Positions 8,626-17,925 are shown, numbered from the stretch's first letter. The stretch: DNA of 64,000 nt from Streptomyces sp. NBC_00820 (GCF_036347055.1 NZ_CP108882.1:868001-932000); one strand, 5' to 3'. Numbers and translations: made by a program. Notes: generated from the sequence alone by a model not told the origin.

Positions 8626-9057
8626 ATGACCGGCAACGTACGCAACATCATGACGGGGACGCCCACAACCGTGGACGGTGACGCATCGGTCATATCGGTG
8701 GCCCGGACCATGCGTGACCAGGAAGTCGATGTCGTCCTGGTGGTGGACAGCGGGCAACTGACGGGGCTGATCAGCGACCACGACCTGGTCATCGGGGCAC
8801 TGGCCGACGGGGCGGACGCCGAGCGGATGACCGTGAGCGAGATTGTGCGGCCGGGCCTGGTCACCGTCGACGTCGACGAGGACCTCAATGTGGTCGCCAG
8901 GACGATGCGCGAGCACTCGGTCCGCCAGGCCGCCGTCATCGAGGACGGCGAGCCGATCGGGATCATATCCGCACGCGATCCAGACCTCGAAGGTCGTCCG
9001 GGGCGGATCATCACACCGACCCCGGAGCACGCTCAGGAGGCCGATGGGGGAATGTGA
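8626..9057 (+). CDS. CBS-domain-pair protein
   Basis: 143 residues made almost entirely of two CBS domains. The first (~8-65) starts VRNIMTGTPTTVDGDASVISVARTM and holds VDVVLVVDSGQLTGLISDHDLV. The second (~72-128) starts VSEIVRPGLVTVDVDEDLNVVARTM and holds VRQAAVIEDGEPIGIISARD. Such stand-alone pairs bind adenosyl nucleotides (AMP, ATP, SAM) and act as energy or stress sensors for unknown partners. The start is ATG 8626 after an AAAGGGA box. The gene is convergent with the YihY gene. The short, low-complexity tail has no known role. Confidence 0.88.
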   Translation: MTGNVRNIMTGTPTTVDGDASVISVARTMRDQEVDVVLVVDSGQLTGLISDHDLVIGALADGADAERMTVSEIVRPGLVTVDVDEDLNVVARTMREHSVRQAAVIEDGEPIGIISARDPDLEGRPGRIITPTPEHAQEADGGM

Positions 9058-9173
9058 TCGCGTTGGGTCGCACGGGGCGTACGGGGCGCGGCGGGGGCAG
9101 CGCTCGGGACCGGTGCCACGTCTGACGCGCACTGAAACGCGCTGACACGCGCCCGGCAGGGCGAACCGCGAGC

Positions 9174-10382
9174 TCAGCGTACGTCCCTCTCGCGTGCCCC
9201 CTTCTTGCGTACGTCCTTCTCGCTCCACGTCCGGGTGTCGCGCGGCTGGGTGTAGGGCTCGGCCTCGGGCGGATGACCGCCGGCGATGGCCCGCTGCCGT
9301 ACGGCCTCCGCATCGAACTCCAGGCCGAGCAGGATCGCCAGGTTGGTGATCCACAGCCAGACCAGGAAGACGACCACACCGGCCATCGCGCCGTAGGTCT
9401 TGTTGTAGGACGCGAAACCGGCGACGTAGACGGCGAACCCCGCGGAGGCGATCATCCAGATGACCAGGGCCAGGAGGCTGCCCGGGGTGATCCACTTGAA
9501 GCCCTTGGGCTTGGCGTTGGGACTGGCCCAGTAAAGGACCGCGATCATCACGGTGACCAGCAGCACCAGGACCGGCCACTTGGCGATCGCCCACACGGTC
9601 AGCACCGTGTCGCCGATGTGCAGCGCCCATCCGGCCTGCCGGGCCACGGCTCCGGTGAAGACGACGATGAGCGCGCCGGCCACGGCGAGCACCATCAGTA
9701 CCGCCGTGACACCGACGCGTATCGGCAGGATCTTCCAGAACGGCCGGCCCTCGGGCATGTCGTAGACGACGTTCGCGGCACGCATGAAGGCCGCGACATA
9801 GCCGGACGCCGACCACACCGCCAGTACGATGCCGACGAGGGCCAGGACGGATCCGGCTCCGGCGTTGCCCTGCATCTGCTCGACAGCGCGGGTGATGATG
9901 TCCCGCGCGGAGCCCGGTGCCAGATGACCGACCTGGTTCAGGAGCTTGTCGGTGGTCGAGCGGCCTGTGATCCCGAGCAGGGACACCAGCACGAGCAGGG
10001 CGGGGAACAGCGAGAGCACCCCGTAGTAGGTCAGTGCCGCCGCCCGGTCGGTCAGTTCGTCCTCCTTGAACTCCTTGAGGCTGCCTTTCAGCACCGCGCC
10101 CCATGCCCGCCGGGGGAGCTGGGCGGGTGTGTCCGGCGCGCGCTCCTCCACCTCCCGGCCGGGCCCGGTTGCCGCCACCTTCCCGTCGGGCCCGATTTCC
10201 GCCGCCATCCGGTGAGGCTCGGCCTCATCCGCCTTCCGGAGAGGCTCGGCTTCCTCCGCTGTCCGCTCCGGCCCGGCTCCCTCCGCCTTCCGGTCCGGCC
10301 CGGCCTCATCCGGAGCCGGAGGGGGCGGCGCCGTTGTGCTCGGCTCGTGATCTTTTCGCCCTGGAAGATGAAGTTTCGCCAT
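9174..10382 (-). CDS. YihY/BrkB-type integral membrane protein
   Basis: About 402 residues from ATG 10382 (an in-frame ATG at ~10412 is an alternative). The first ~95 residues are a cytoplasmic low-complexity arm of Pro, Ala, Glu and Arg. The fold begins near LPRRAWGAVLKGSLKEFKEDELTDRAAALTYYGVLSLFPALL, the diagnostic YihY opening, followed by ~5-6 more hydrophobic helices and the conserved end GFKWITPGSLLALVIWMIASAGFAVYV, then YNKTYGAMAGVVVFLVWLWITNLAILLGLEFDAE. The family was once called ribonuclease BN or BrkB; its function is unsettled and it sits in the cytoplasmic membrane. The C-terminal ~40 residues are charged and hydrophilic. Confidence 0.9.
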   Translation of the reverse strand: MAKLHLPGRKDHEPSTTAPPPPAPDEAGPDRKAEGAGPERTAEEAEPLRKADEAEPHRMAAEIGPDGKVAATGPGREVEERAPDTPAQLPRRAWGAVLKGSLKEFKEDELTDRAAALTYYGVLSLFPALLVLVSLLGITGRSTTDKLLNQVGHLAPGSARDIITRAVEQMQGNAGAGSVLALVGIVLAVWSASGYVAAFMRAANVVYDMPEGRPFWKILPIRVGVTAVLMVLAVAGALIVVFTGAVARQAGWALHIGDTVLTVWAIAKWPVLVLLVTVMIAVLYWASPNAKPKGFKWITPGSLLALVIWMIASAGFAVYVAGFASYNKTYGAMAGVVVFLVWLWITNLAILLGLEFDAEAVRQRAIAGGHPPEAEPYTQPRDTRTWSEKDVRKKGARERDVR

Positions 10383-10623
10383 ATCCGCCGGGTAACCCGT
10401 GACGCCCCCGCTCATACACCTGCCGACGGTCGGGATGCGACAGGACGTGCCGGGAACGGTCCTCGCCCCCTCCCCCGGCCTGGTTCCGTGATCTCGCGCA
10501 GGCTGCTCGGACCGGAGCGGGCCCTGCCGCCGGCGGTCGCGGCCCCCGTCCAGGACGACCGAAGCCGGCGCTTCACCCTGGACCCCGGTGGCCGGGACCC
10601 GGGTGCGGAGTTCAGGCCGGCTG

Positions 10624-11016
10624 TCAGCCCTGCTTGGGTGCGGTCGGGGGGACGAGCCGTACGGTGAAGGAGTGTCCGGCCGGATCGGAGTAGCCACGCT
10701 CCTCGTACGGTCCTGCGGCGTCCCGGGTCTCGATGGGCCGCCCTCCGAGGGCGACGATCCGGCGCTCCGCCTCGTCCAGGTCCTCGACCAGGAAGTCGAG
10801 ATGCGCCTGGAGGGAGTTCTCCGGGCGGGGCCAGCTCGGGGGCGTGGCGTTGACATCGCGGCGGAAGGCGAGCCGGACGCCGCCCGCACCCTGGATCTCG
10901 ACCAGGTTGGCGGACGCGTCCACCTGTTTCCCCTCCAGTAACTCCTGGTAGAACATGGCGAGTTTCTCGGGCTCGGCGCAGTCGAGCATCACTACACAGG
11001 CGTTGACCAGTGTCAT
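10624..11016 (-). CDS. VOC-family (glyoxalase-like) protein
   Basis: 130 residues forming one vicinal-oxygen-chelate domain built of two beta-alpha-beta-beta-beta units. VNACVVMLDCAEPEKLAMFYQELL is the first unit, and LQAHLDFLVEDLDEAERRIVALGGRPIE opens the second, with YSDPAGHSFTVRLV as the closing strand. Metal-ligand candidates are the His in LQAHLDF and the Glu-poor closing strand, so metal binding is uncertain. Members range from dioxygenases to antibiotic-binding proteins, and nothing here fixes the role. A GGAAGGAG-like site precedes the ATG. Confidence 0.85.
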   Translation of the reverse strand: MTLVNACVVMLDCAEPEKLAMFYQELLEGKQVDASANLVEIQGAGGVRLAFRRDVNATPPSWPRPENSLQAHLDFLVEDLDEAERRIVALGGRPIETRDAAGPYEERGYSDPAGHSFTVRLVPPTAPKQG

Positions 11017-11274
11017 GCTTCCTCCCTGGGAATCTCCTCTCCTGTCCGGATGTCCCGGCTCACCGGATTCAGTCGACAGTCAGCCGCATCCGGTGGGAGC
11101 AACCGGCGGCGCACGAGCCACGCGCCCCGGGGAACGGACCGCGGGGCGCGCTGCGACTCCCCCACCGACCGTGAAGAAGTGGGCGTCCCCTGCGGACCGT
11201 TCGCGCTCCGCGCTCTGTCCAGAACGTGGACGGCCCTTGGTGAAGAGCGGTGACTGCCAGTAGAAATGGGCCCC

Positions 11275-11346
11275 ATGAATCACGAGTCCCTGGTGCGACG
11301 CCTGGTCATCGACCTGTGCCGACGCCCGGTCTCGTGTTGTCGCTGA
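11275..11346 (+). CDS. Cysteine-ending leader peptide of the sulfonate operon
   Basis: A 23-codon frame begins MNHESLVRRLVIDL and ends PVSCCR just before TGA 11344-11346. The pattern (basic N-terminal helix, V-x-DLCRR, then consecutive cysteines close to the stop) matches the actinobacterial putative leader peptides found upstream of sulfur uptake and cysteine genes. Ribosome stalling at the TGT-TGT Cys codons would couple cysteine supply to expression of the transporter operon that begins 173 bp downstream. A weak hairpin (CACCG near 11388 with GGTG near 11404) follows, which could be the attenuator. The peptide itself is probably not functional. Confidence 0.7.
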   Translation: MNHESLVRRLVIDLCRRPVSCCR

Positions 11347-11519
11347 CCGAGCGGATCTGACGCGCTTTCCGACACTCCCCCACCGGTGAGGCTCCCGGTC
11401 GGCGGTGCGTGGCCGCGTCGTCTTCGTCAGCCCTGACTTCATCCACGCCCACGTGGCACCCCTGCCCGATGACCGGGTACGTCAACCACCCATGCCCCGG
11501 CGCTCTTTGGAGACCCTCC

Positions 11520-12398
11520 GTGTCCACGACACCACGACCGACGGCATCAGAGCCCGCCACTGAGTCCGTTGAGGAAAACGGAAACACAACGGTCGGGCGA
11601 AGGCCCCGCCTTCGAGTCCGAGTGAGCCACGTCGCCCTGCCGCTCGGCTCGCTCCTGCTCTTCCTCGCTCTGTGGCAGTTGCTGGCGGAGGGCGGCACCT
11701 GGAGCAGGACGCTGGTTCCCCCACCCGGGGACGTGTGGAAAGCGTTCGTCAACGTGTCGACGACGCATGACGGCGTGCGGGGCTACAACGGCACCTACCT
11801 CATCGAGCACTTCGGCATCAGCCTGCGGCGCATTGCCCTCGGGGCCGGTATCGGCATCGCCGCCGGCGTGGTCTTCGGGCTGCTCATGGGCACGGTCCGC
11901 TGGATGCGCGCGCTCTTCGAGCCCTGGATCACCTTTCTGCGGACCCTGCCGCCCTTGGCGTACTTCTCGCTTCTGATCATCTGGCTGGGCATCGACGAGG
12001 AGCCGAAGATCGCGCTGCTCGCCGTGGCGGCCTTCCCGCCGGTGGCGGTGTCGACCACCGCGGCCGTGGCCGCCGTACCGACAAGTCTGATCGAGGCCGC
12101 TCGCGCGCTCGGCGCGTCGCCCTGGGACGTCGTCAAGGACATCGTCGTTCCCTCCGCCCTGCCGGAGACACTCACCGGCGTACGCCTCGCCGTGGGCGTT
12201 GCCTACTCCTCTCTCGTCGCGGCCGAACTGGTCAACGGACTGCCCGGAATCGGCGGCATGATCAAGGACGCGGCCAACTACAACAACACGCCCGTGGTGC
12301 TGGTCGGCATCATCACCATCGGCGTCTCCGGTCTGGTCATCGACGGCCTGCTGCTACGGCTGGAGCGCGCTGTCGTCCCCTGGCGCGGCCGCGCGTAG
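11520..12398 (+). CDS. ssuC: Sulfonate/taurine ABC transporter permease
   Basis: 292 residues from GTG 11520 (GGAG 8 nt upstream). After a ~40-residue polar arm come six hydrophobic helices of the BPD_transp_1 fold. The cytoplasmic EAA loop is IEAARALGASPWDVVKDIVVPSALPETLTGVRLAVG, which contacts the ATPase. ERTLPPLAYFSLLIIWLGI-like sequence around residue 145 is characteristic of the SsuC/TauC/NrtB group. It forms the membrane channel for organosulfonate import and works with the lipoprotein at 12578 and the ATPase at 13614. The TauD-type enzyme at 14533 points to sulfonates such as taurine rather than nitrate. Confidence 0.88.
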   Translation: MSTTPRPTASEPATESVEENGNTTVGRRPRLRVRVSHVALPLGSLLLFLALWQLLAEGGTWSRTLVPPPGDVWKAFVNVSTTHDGVRGYNGTYLIEHFGISLRRIALGAGIGIAAGVVFGLLMGTVRWMRALFEPWITFLRTLPPLAYFSLLIIWLGIDEEPKIALLAVAAFPPVAVSTTAAVAAVPTSLIEAARALGASPWDVVKDIVVPSALPETLTGVRLAVGVAYSSLVAAELVNGLPGIGGMIKDAANYNNTPVVLVGIITIGVSGLVIDGLLLRLERAVVPWRGRA

Positions 12399-12577
12399 CC
12401 GACGTGGGCCCCCGCACCGGAACCTCCGCGATCCCCGAGACTCCCGCGCTCCGCGTGATGCCCGCAATTCCCGAGATCCCGGCCACCCCCAACATCCTTC
12501 GTTCCGCTCGGCCTGCCCGGATCCCGTCGCCGGTTCGCACGGCGAAAACCGTCCTCCAGCACAGAAACGGCCACACC

Positions 12578-13627
12578 ATGCCCCCTGTCACGCCCCGCCC
12601 TTCCCGTCGCCTCCTGCTCGCGGGGGGCCTCGGTGCCGCCTCGGCGGTCGTCGCCGGCTGCTCGTCGTCGAGCGAGGCGTCGTCCGGCGGCTCGAAGCGG
12701 CTGCGCATCGGCTATTTCGCCTTCCCCAGCGGCGATCTGATCGTCAAGAACAGGAAGTTGCTGGAGAAGGCCCTTCCGGACTACCGCATCACATGGACCA
12801 AGTTCGACTCCGGGGCCAGTGTCAACCAGGCGTTCATCGGCAGGTCCCTCGACATCGCCGCGCTCGGGTCGAGCCCGTTCGCACGCGGCGTCTCCGGGTC
12901 GTCGCCGATCCCGTACAAGGTTGCCTGGGTCCTCGATGTGGCGGGCGAGAACGAAGCCCTGGTCGCGCGCAGGGCGAGTGGTGTCACCGCCGTCGCCGGT
13001 CTCAGAGGAAAGACGGTGGCGACACCCTTCGCCTCCACCTCGCACTACAGCCTGCTCGCCGCGCTGGACAGAGCCGGACTCAAGGCCTCCGACGTCCGTC
13101 TCGTGGACCTTCAGCCGCAGGCCGTACTCGCCGCCTGGCAGCGCGGCGACATCGATGCCGCGTACGTCTGGCTGCCGACCCTGGACGAGCTGCGCAAGAC
13201 AGGACGGCAGCTCACCAGCAGCAAGCAGATCGGGGCCGCGGGCAAGCCGACGCTGGACCTGGCCGTCGTGTCGGACGAACTGATCTCCCGCGACCCCCGG
13301 GCGATCGACGCCTGGCGAAAGGCGGAGGCCGAGGCGCTACGGCTGCTCAGGTCCGACCCGGCCGGCACCGTCAGGGCGGTGGCCGCCGAACTCGGCATCA
13401 GCGCGGCGGACGCCAGGGCGCAGCTGGCTCAGGGAGTGTTCCTCACCCCGGAACAGGTGACATCGGCGGACTGGCTGGGGAGCGAGAACCGTCCGGGCAG
13501 GCTGCTCGCGTACGTCACCGACACGGGCCGCTTCCTCGCCGGCCAGAAGCAGATCGACGCCGCGCCCTCCGAGGACGCCGTCCGCAAGGCCTTCTACCTG
13601 AAGGGGCTGCCTGATGACCTCAAGTGA
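12578..13627 (+). CDS. ssuA: Sulfonate-binding lipoprotein of the ABC importer
   Basis: 349 residues. The signal has a twin-arginine (SRRLLLAGG) and a lipobox VVAGC with the lipidated Cys at ~28, so it is a membrane-anchored binding protein. The mature part is a two-lobed NMT1/SsuA fold: LRIGYFAFPSGDLIVKNRK (ligand-loop start), WTKFDSGASVNQAFIGRSLDIAALGSSPF, and later LRGKTVATPFASTSHYSLLAAL and AAWQRGDIDAAYVWLP, the usual hinge and sensor blocks. It captures sulfonates and hands them to the permease. The gene overlaps the ATPase gene by 14 nt, so the two are translationally coupled. The 180-bp gap in front holds only low-complexity sequence. Confidence 0.88.
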   Translation: MPPVTPRPSRRLLLAGGLGAASAVVAGCSSSSEASSGGSKRLRIGYFAFPSGDLIVKNRKLLEKALPDYRITWTKFDSGASVNQAFIGRSLDIAALGSSPFARGVSGSSPIPYKVAWVLDVAGENEALVARRASGVTAVAGLRGKTVATPFASTSHYSLLAALDRAGLKASDVRLVDLQPQAVLAAWQRGDIDAAYVWLPTLDELRKTGRQLTSSKQIGAAGKPTLDLAVVSDELISRDPRAIDAWRKAEAEALRLLRSDPAGTVRAVAAELGISAADARAQLAQGVFLTPEQVTSADWLGSENRPGRLLAYVTDTGRFLAGQKQIDAAPSEDAVRKAFYLKGLPDDLK

Positions 13628-14456
13628 GACCGCCCGGACAGCGAAGAGCGTGGTGCGGGAGGACAGCACCGGGACCGACAGCGGCCGAGCGGCCGGGGAC
13701 GCGGGGGCCATCCAAGTCCAGCACGTCACCCACCGGTACGGCGCCACCACCGCCGTCGGTCCGGTCGATCTGACCGTTCCGGCAGGCGAGTTCCTCGTGC
13801 TGGTGGGCGCCTCCGGCTGCGGCAAGAGCACGCTGCTGCGTCTGATCGCCGGGTTCGAGGAGCCCACCCAGGGCTCGGTACGGGTCTCCGGAGCAGCTCC
13901 GCTGCCCGGCCGTACGGCAGGCGTGGTGTTCCAGACGCCGCGGCTGTTCCCGTGGCGGACCGTGCGCGGCAACATCGACCTCGCGTTGCGGTACGCGGGT
14001 GTCGGTCGCGGTCAATGGCCCTTGCGTCGCGCGGAGTTGCTGGCGCGGGTGGGGCTGGAGGGCATCGAGGAACGGCGCGTCTGGGAGATCTCCGGCGGCC
14101 AGCAGCAACGCGTCGCCATAGCCCGGGCGCTGGCAGCCGAGAACCCCGTGCTCCTGCTCGACGAGCCGTTCGCGGCACTGGACGCGCTGACCCGGGAACG
14201 ACTCCAGGAGGACGTCCGCCGGGTGACCGAACAGACCGGTCGTACGACCGTGTTCGTGACGCACTCGGCCGACGAGGCGGTGTTCCTCGCCTCCCGCATC
14301 GTGGTGCTGACCCGTGGCCCCGGAACGGTGGCCCTGGATCTGCCGATCACGCTGCCGCGCGGCGAGTTCGACGCCGAGGGGCTTCGCGCTTCACGGGAGT
14401 TCGGCGAGCTGCGCGCGCAGGTCGCACACGCCGTGAAGGCGGCCGCGGCGCCGTGA
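13614..14456 (+). CDS. ssuB: Sulfonate ABC transporter ATP-binding protein
   Basis: 280 residues. After a ~30-residue polar leader, the ABC domain shows Walker A GASGCGKST, the Q-loop in VVFQTPRLFPWRTV, the signature SGGQQQR, Walker B VLLLDEPF, and the H-loop VTHSADEAVF. This is the SsuB/TauB/NrtD subgroup with its characteristic Q-loop followed by LFPW. It energises uptake through the permease at 11520. Start overlap with the lipoprotein gene supports one operon. Confidence 0.92.
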   Translation: MTSSETARTAKSVVREDSTGTDSGRAAGDAGAIQVQHVTHRYGATTAVGPVDLTVPAGEFLVLVGASGCGKSTLLRLIAGFEEPTQGSVRVSGAAPLPGRTAGVVFQTPRLFPWRTVRGNIDLALRYAGVGRGQWPLRRAELLARVGLEGIEERRVWEISGGQQQRVAIARALAAENPVLLLDEPFAALDALTRERLQEDVRRVTEQTGRTTVFVTHSADEAVFLASRIVVLTRGPGTVALDLPITLPRGEFDAEGLRASREFGELRAQVAHAVKAAAAP

Positions 14457-14532
14457 CCGTGACACCACGGCATGCCGGACACAGCGACGGCACCCCCTCG
14501 ACGACGTATCCATGGAAAGGAAGTGACATCGG

Positions 14533-15432
14533 ATGACCGCTCTCGCCCCGTCCCAGTTGCCGATCACCGAACTCGGCCCGCACTTCGGTGCCGAGATCGA
14601 CGGCATCGACCTCGCCCACCTGGACGACGCCCAGGTACAGGCCCTGCGGGAAGCACTGGTGAGGCACAAGGTGCTCTTCGTCCGCGGCCAGCACCGCCTC
14701 GACGACGCCGGTCAGATCGAGTTCGGCCGGCGTCTGGGCGAGGTCACCGTCGGGCACCCGGTCCACGACTCCGGCGACGTGGCTCCCGAGGTGTACGCCC
14801 TCGACAGCCAGGACGACGGCTTCGCCGACGTCTGGCACACGGACGTCACGTTCGTGGAGCGTCCGCCCGCCATCTCCGTCCTGCGGGCCGTGGAGCTGCC
14901 GCCGAACGGCGGCGACACGAGCTGGGCCGACAGCCAGCTCGCCTACGAGTCGCTGTCGCCGGGTCTGCGGGCGTTCGCCGACACGCTCACCGCCCTGCAC
15001 GACGGCACCCGCTCGTTCGGCTACTACCTGGCCCAACGCCGAAAGGGGCGCGGCAACCTCTGGGAGGGCGAGGTATTCACCGAACTGACCCCGGTGGAGC
15101 ACCCGGTGGTGCGTGTGCACCCGGAGAGCGGCCGCAAAGGTCTGTTCGTGAACCCCGGGTTCACCTCGCGCATCCTGAACGTCTCCGAGCACGAGAGCGA
15201 GGGAATACTCGGGATTCTCTACGCCCACCTGACCAAGCCCGAGCACATCGTGCGTCATCGCTGGCGGCCGGGTGACGTCACCCTGTGGGACAACCGCAGC
15301 ACGGCCCACTACGCCAACCGCGACTACGGCGACCGGCACCGCGTCATGCACCGCATCACGCTGCGCGGGGACGTACCCGCGGGTCCCACCCCGGCCGGCA
15401 CCCGCTTCGCGGCGGGGTCCGCGCGCGGGTGA
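14533..15432 (+). CDS. tauD: TauD/TfdA-family 2-oxoglutarate-dependent dioxygenase
   Basis: 299 residues. The iron facial triad is visible: H102 and D104 in WHTDVTF, and H259 in WDNRSTAHYANRD. The 2-oxoglutarate-binding Arg is in HRVMHRITLRGD (~R270/R274), and RGQHRLDDAGQIEFGRRLGE is the typical N-terminal block. It oxidises a sulfonate next to the sulfur, releasing sulfite and an aldehyde with 2-oxoglutarate and oxygen as co-substrates. It sits ~76 bp after the ATPase gene with an AAAGGAAG site, completing an uptake-and-cleavage unit. TauD proper is the best fit; a TfdA-like or alkylsulfatase substrate is possible. Confidence 0.88.
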   Translation: MTALAPSQLPITELGPHFGAEIDGIDLAHLDDAQVQALREALVRHKVLFVRGQHRLDDAGQIEFGRRLGEVTVGHPVHDSGDVAPEVYALDSQDDGFADVWHTDVTFVERPPAISVLRAVELPPNGGDTSWADSQLAYESLSPGLRAFADTLTALHDGTRSFGYYLAQRRKGRGNLWEGEVFTELTPVEHPVVRVHPESGRKGLFVNPGFTSRILNVSEHESEGILGILYAHLTKPEHIVRHRWRPGDVTLWDNRSTAHYANRDYGDRHRVMHRITLRGDVPAGPTPAGTRFAAGSARG

Positions 15433-15618
15433 GTGTCCCCGCTCGGCCGCAGGGCGCACGCCGTCGGGCCGAGGGCACAGCCCCTCGGCCTGCTCCGGCC
15501 GGGCGTCGGGTGCGGCCTTCCCGGCGTTCGCAGGCATCTGCCCCACTCCGGGTGACCTTCACCGCCGCGCTGAGAAACCCCTGTGCGCGAGCTCGCACAC
15601 CTCTGCGATCATCCCCGA

Positions 15619-17790
15619 ATGGCACGCAGTCTCGAATCACTGGTCATCCGGCACACGCATCGCCTGCCCTCCCCGCAGGGATCCGCCGGAGAAGGGGCCA
15701 CCGCCGCGCGGCAGTTCGATGCGGCACTGGCATCCGTGGGCTTCAAGCTCTCGGCGGAGCTGCTGGAGCGGCTGTCGGGTCTGTCCGCGTCCGCGGTCGT
15801 GCACATCGCCCAGCGGACGCTGCGCACCGTGAGCGAGATGGTGGGTGACCACGCGCGCCACAACACGTACTTCATCGACTTTCCGGCGAACGTGCCCGGT
15901 ACCGAAGAGTTCTGGACGCGGTGTGTGGCGATGGCGCTCGGCGACGACAAGTCGCGCGAGAACGTTCTGACACAACTGGCCCACAGGGAGCTGGACCTGC
16001 TCAGTCTCCCCACGTACGGCCGCTACCAGCACACGTACGAGGAAATGCTCGCGGTGCAGGACGAGCTGATCGCCTCGGCGGGCGACCGGGTGACCGTCCT
16101 GCACCTCGGACGGGACCTGGACGACGAACTCACGGATCTGTACCTGGCTTTGGCGGGCAGCACGACGCCGCTGGGCGAGGAGCGTCTACGCGATCTCAGG
16201 ACCCTCGCCGAGCGGTGCGCGCTCGGCCCCCAGCCGGAGTCGATCCCCGTGCGGGAGAACCGCGCGGTCATCAACGAGGCCCGTCTCGCCGTCGGCGGGG
16301 ATCTCCTGCTGGACACCGTCGTCGACGTGCTGCGGCTGGCCTGCGCGCTGTCGGGCGGCGACGTGACGCTGCAGGAGCCGACCCGGTTCCGGGCTCTCTC
16401 GCGGCCGGTCCGCCGCGCGCTGCTGGCGGGTCTCGACGCCGTGGTCGCGGCGAACCCCGCCAAGCTGGCCGACGTGCACGCCCATCGCGAACCTTTCAAG
16501 CGGCTCGGTGAGCGTCTCCACCCGCACGAGTACCCGCGCTGGCCGCACGCCGCCGACGTGTTCGCCGTGGCGCGGGGCGAGAAGGAGGCGCGGTCCTTCG
16601 ACAGCCGTGTCGAGAAGCTGCTCGACGAGTTCGACGTCCTCGGCGCCGTGCACCTGCTGAAGTCCGCTCCGGGCAAGCTGTACCGCGCCTTGGACCTGCT
16701 GCTGCGTATCGCGGCCGACCAGGATGAGCGGGACGCGGTGGTGGCCGCCGCGGTAGGTGTCGCTCCCGAGGTGGCCGGCCGGGTCGTGCTTTCCGTGCGC
16801 GAGCACTTCCAGAACCGGGAGCCCGAGGCCGACGCACCCCGGGTTTTCGTCAACCGCCGGGGCCGCGGCTGGGTCACCCCCGACAACCGGCCGCCCGTCC
16901 CCTCGGCCGACCGTGATCGTCTGATCGCGGCCCTCGACGCCGAGATACGCCGCAGGCTCCCGACGCCGGGCCGGCTGCTGCTCGACCCTGACGTCCTCGA
17001 CGTGGCGCTCCCGCTCAGCGGCAAGGCGACCGCGGCCGGGCTCGGCGTACTGCCGCGAGGTTCGGTCTCGGCGGTCGACGGCGAACAGCTGCGCTTCTTC
17101 GTGTACTGGAAGGAGACCGAGAACCGGACCGACTACGACCTCTCGGCGCTGCTTCTCCACACCGACTACAGCACCGACGCCTGGCTCTCCTACACAGCAC
17201 TCAGGACCGTCGGGGGCGAGCACTCGGGCGATGTCGTCGCGGCCCCCGACGGGGCCTCGGAGTTCATCAACCTGTCCCTGGACCGGGTGCGCAGCACATT
17301 CATCGTTCCGCAGGTCAACATCTTCGCCGGCGAGAACTTCGAGGAGGTCGAGGAGTCGTTCTTCGGGTTCATGCTGCGCGACGGTGAGCAGAAGGGCCGG
17401 CCGTTCGAGCCTCGCACGGTGCGGATGAAGTCGGAGCTTCGCGGGGTGGGCCGAGTGGCGCTGCCGCTGGTGTTCCGGCGCGAGGACGACGGCCGGTGGC
17501 GCGCCAAGTGGCTGCACTTGTATCTGAAGGGCATCTCGTCGGCCAACCGGGTCGAGGAGAACCAGGTGTCGGTGTCCACGGTGGTGCGCGCCGTCGTGGA
17601 GCGCCGGTATCTGACGGTGTGGTACCTGGTCGACCTGATGTCCGACGCCACCACGACCGTGGATCTGTGGGACGGCGAGTCGGTCCCGGACGAGCCCGTG
17701 ACGTACATAGGTCTCGAACGTCCCGAGGGGCTGCACCCCGACTCCCGGGTCATCACCCTCGAAAATCTGCGCGACTTGATCCCGGGCTGA
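15619..17790 (+). CDS. Large TerD-domain protein (SCO0854/MXAN_6230-like)
   Basis: About 723 residues from ATG 15619 (an alternative GTG at 15583 also lacks a clear ribosome site). The first ~430 residues are an alpha-helical region of unknown fold, with markers TYGRYQHTYEEMLAVQDELI and RVTVLHLGRDLDDELTDLYLALAG. The last ~170 contain a TerD-like beta-sandwich: YDLSALLLHTDYSTDAWLSYTALRT, then SFFGFMLRD. This combination resembles SCO0854/MXAN_6230 proteins, but I see no Cys/His-rich RING motif, so it may be a RING-less relative. TerD domains bind calcium and are linked to stress and tellurite-type responses. The strand context is isolated. A hairpin follows at 17889. Confidence 0.6.
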   Translation: MARSLESLVIRHTHRLPSPQGSAGEGATAARQFDAALASVGFKLSAELLERLSGLSASAVVHIAQRTLRTVSEMVGDHARHNTYFIDFPANVPGTEEFWTRCVAMALGDDKSRENVLTQLAHRELDLLSLPTYGRYQHTYEEMLAVQDELIASAGDRVTVLHLGRDLDDELTDLYLALAGSTTPLGEERLRDLRTLAERCALGPQPESIPVRENRAVINEARLAVGGDLLLDTVVDVLRLACALSGGDVTLQEPTRFRALSRPVRRALLAGLDAVVAANPAKLADVHAHREPFKRLGERLHPHEYPRWPHAADVFAVARGEKEARSFDSRVEKLLDEFDVLGAVHLLKSAPGKLYRALDLLLRIAADQDERDAVVAAAVGVAPEVAGRVVLSVREHFQNREPEADAPRVFVNRRGRGWVTPDNRPPVPSADRDRLIAALDAEIRRRLPTPGRLLLDPDVLDVALPLSGKATAAGLGVLPRGSVSAVDGEQLRFFVYWKETENRTDYDLSALLLHTDYSTDAWLSYTALRTVGGEHSGDVVAAPDGASEFINLSLDRVRSTFIVPQVNIFAGENFEEVEESFFGFMLRDGEQKGRPFEPRTVRMKSELRGVGRVALPLVFRREDDGRWRAKWLHLYLKGISSANRVEENQVSVSTVVRAVVERRYLTVWYLVDLMSDATTTVDLWDGESVPDEPVTYIGLERPEGLHPDSRVITLENLRDLIPG

Positions 17791-17888
17791 GTGCTAGCCT
17801 TGCCGAAGGCGAGGCCATGAAAGGGCTTCCTTCTCAATTCCTCTCTGAAATGCGAGTTCTTTCGCTTTCCTCGCCGTCGGCATCGCTC

Positions 17889-17925
17889 CGGGCGGCGCCC
17901 GCGCTCACCGCGCGAGCGCCGCCCG
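17889..17925 (+). terminator. Hairpin terminator after the TerD-domain gene
   Basis: CGGGCGGCGC (17889-17898) pairs perfectly with GCGCCGCCCG (17916-17925) over a 17-nt loop, ~100 nt after the stop codon, followed by a short TTTT. A smaller hairpin lies nearer the stop around 17796-17814. Confidence 0.5.

Noticed and set aside
15583..15618. Earlier GTG start of the TerD-domain gene
   Set aside because: No ribosome site and no family-like residues in the extra 12 codons; ATG 15619 is the simpler choice, though not proven.
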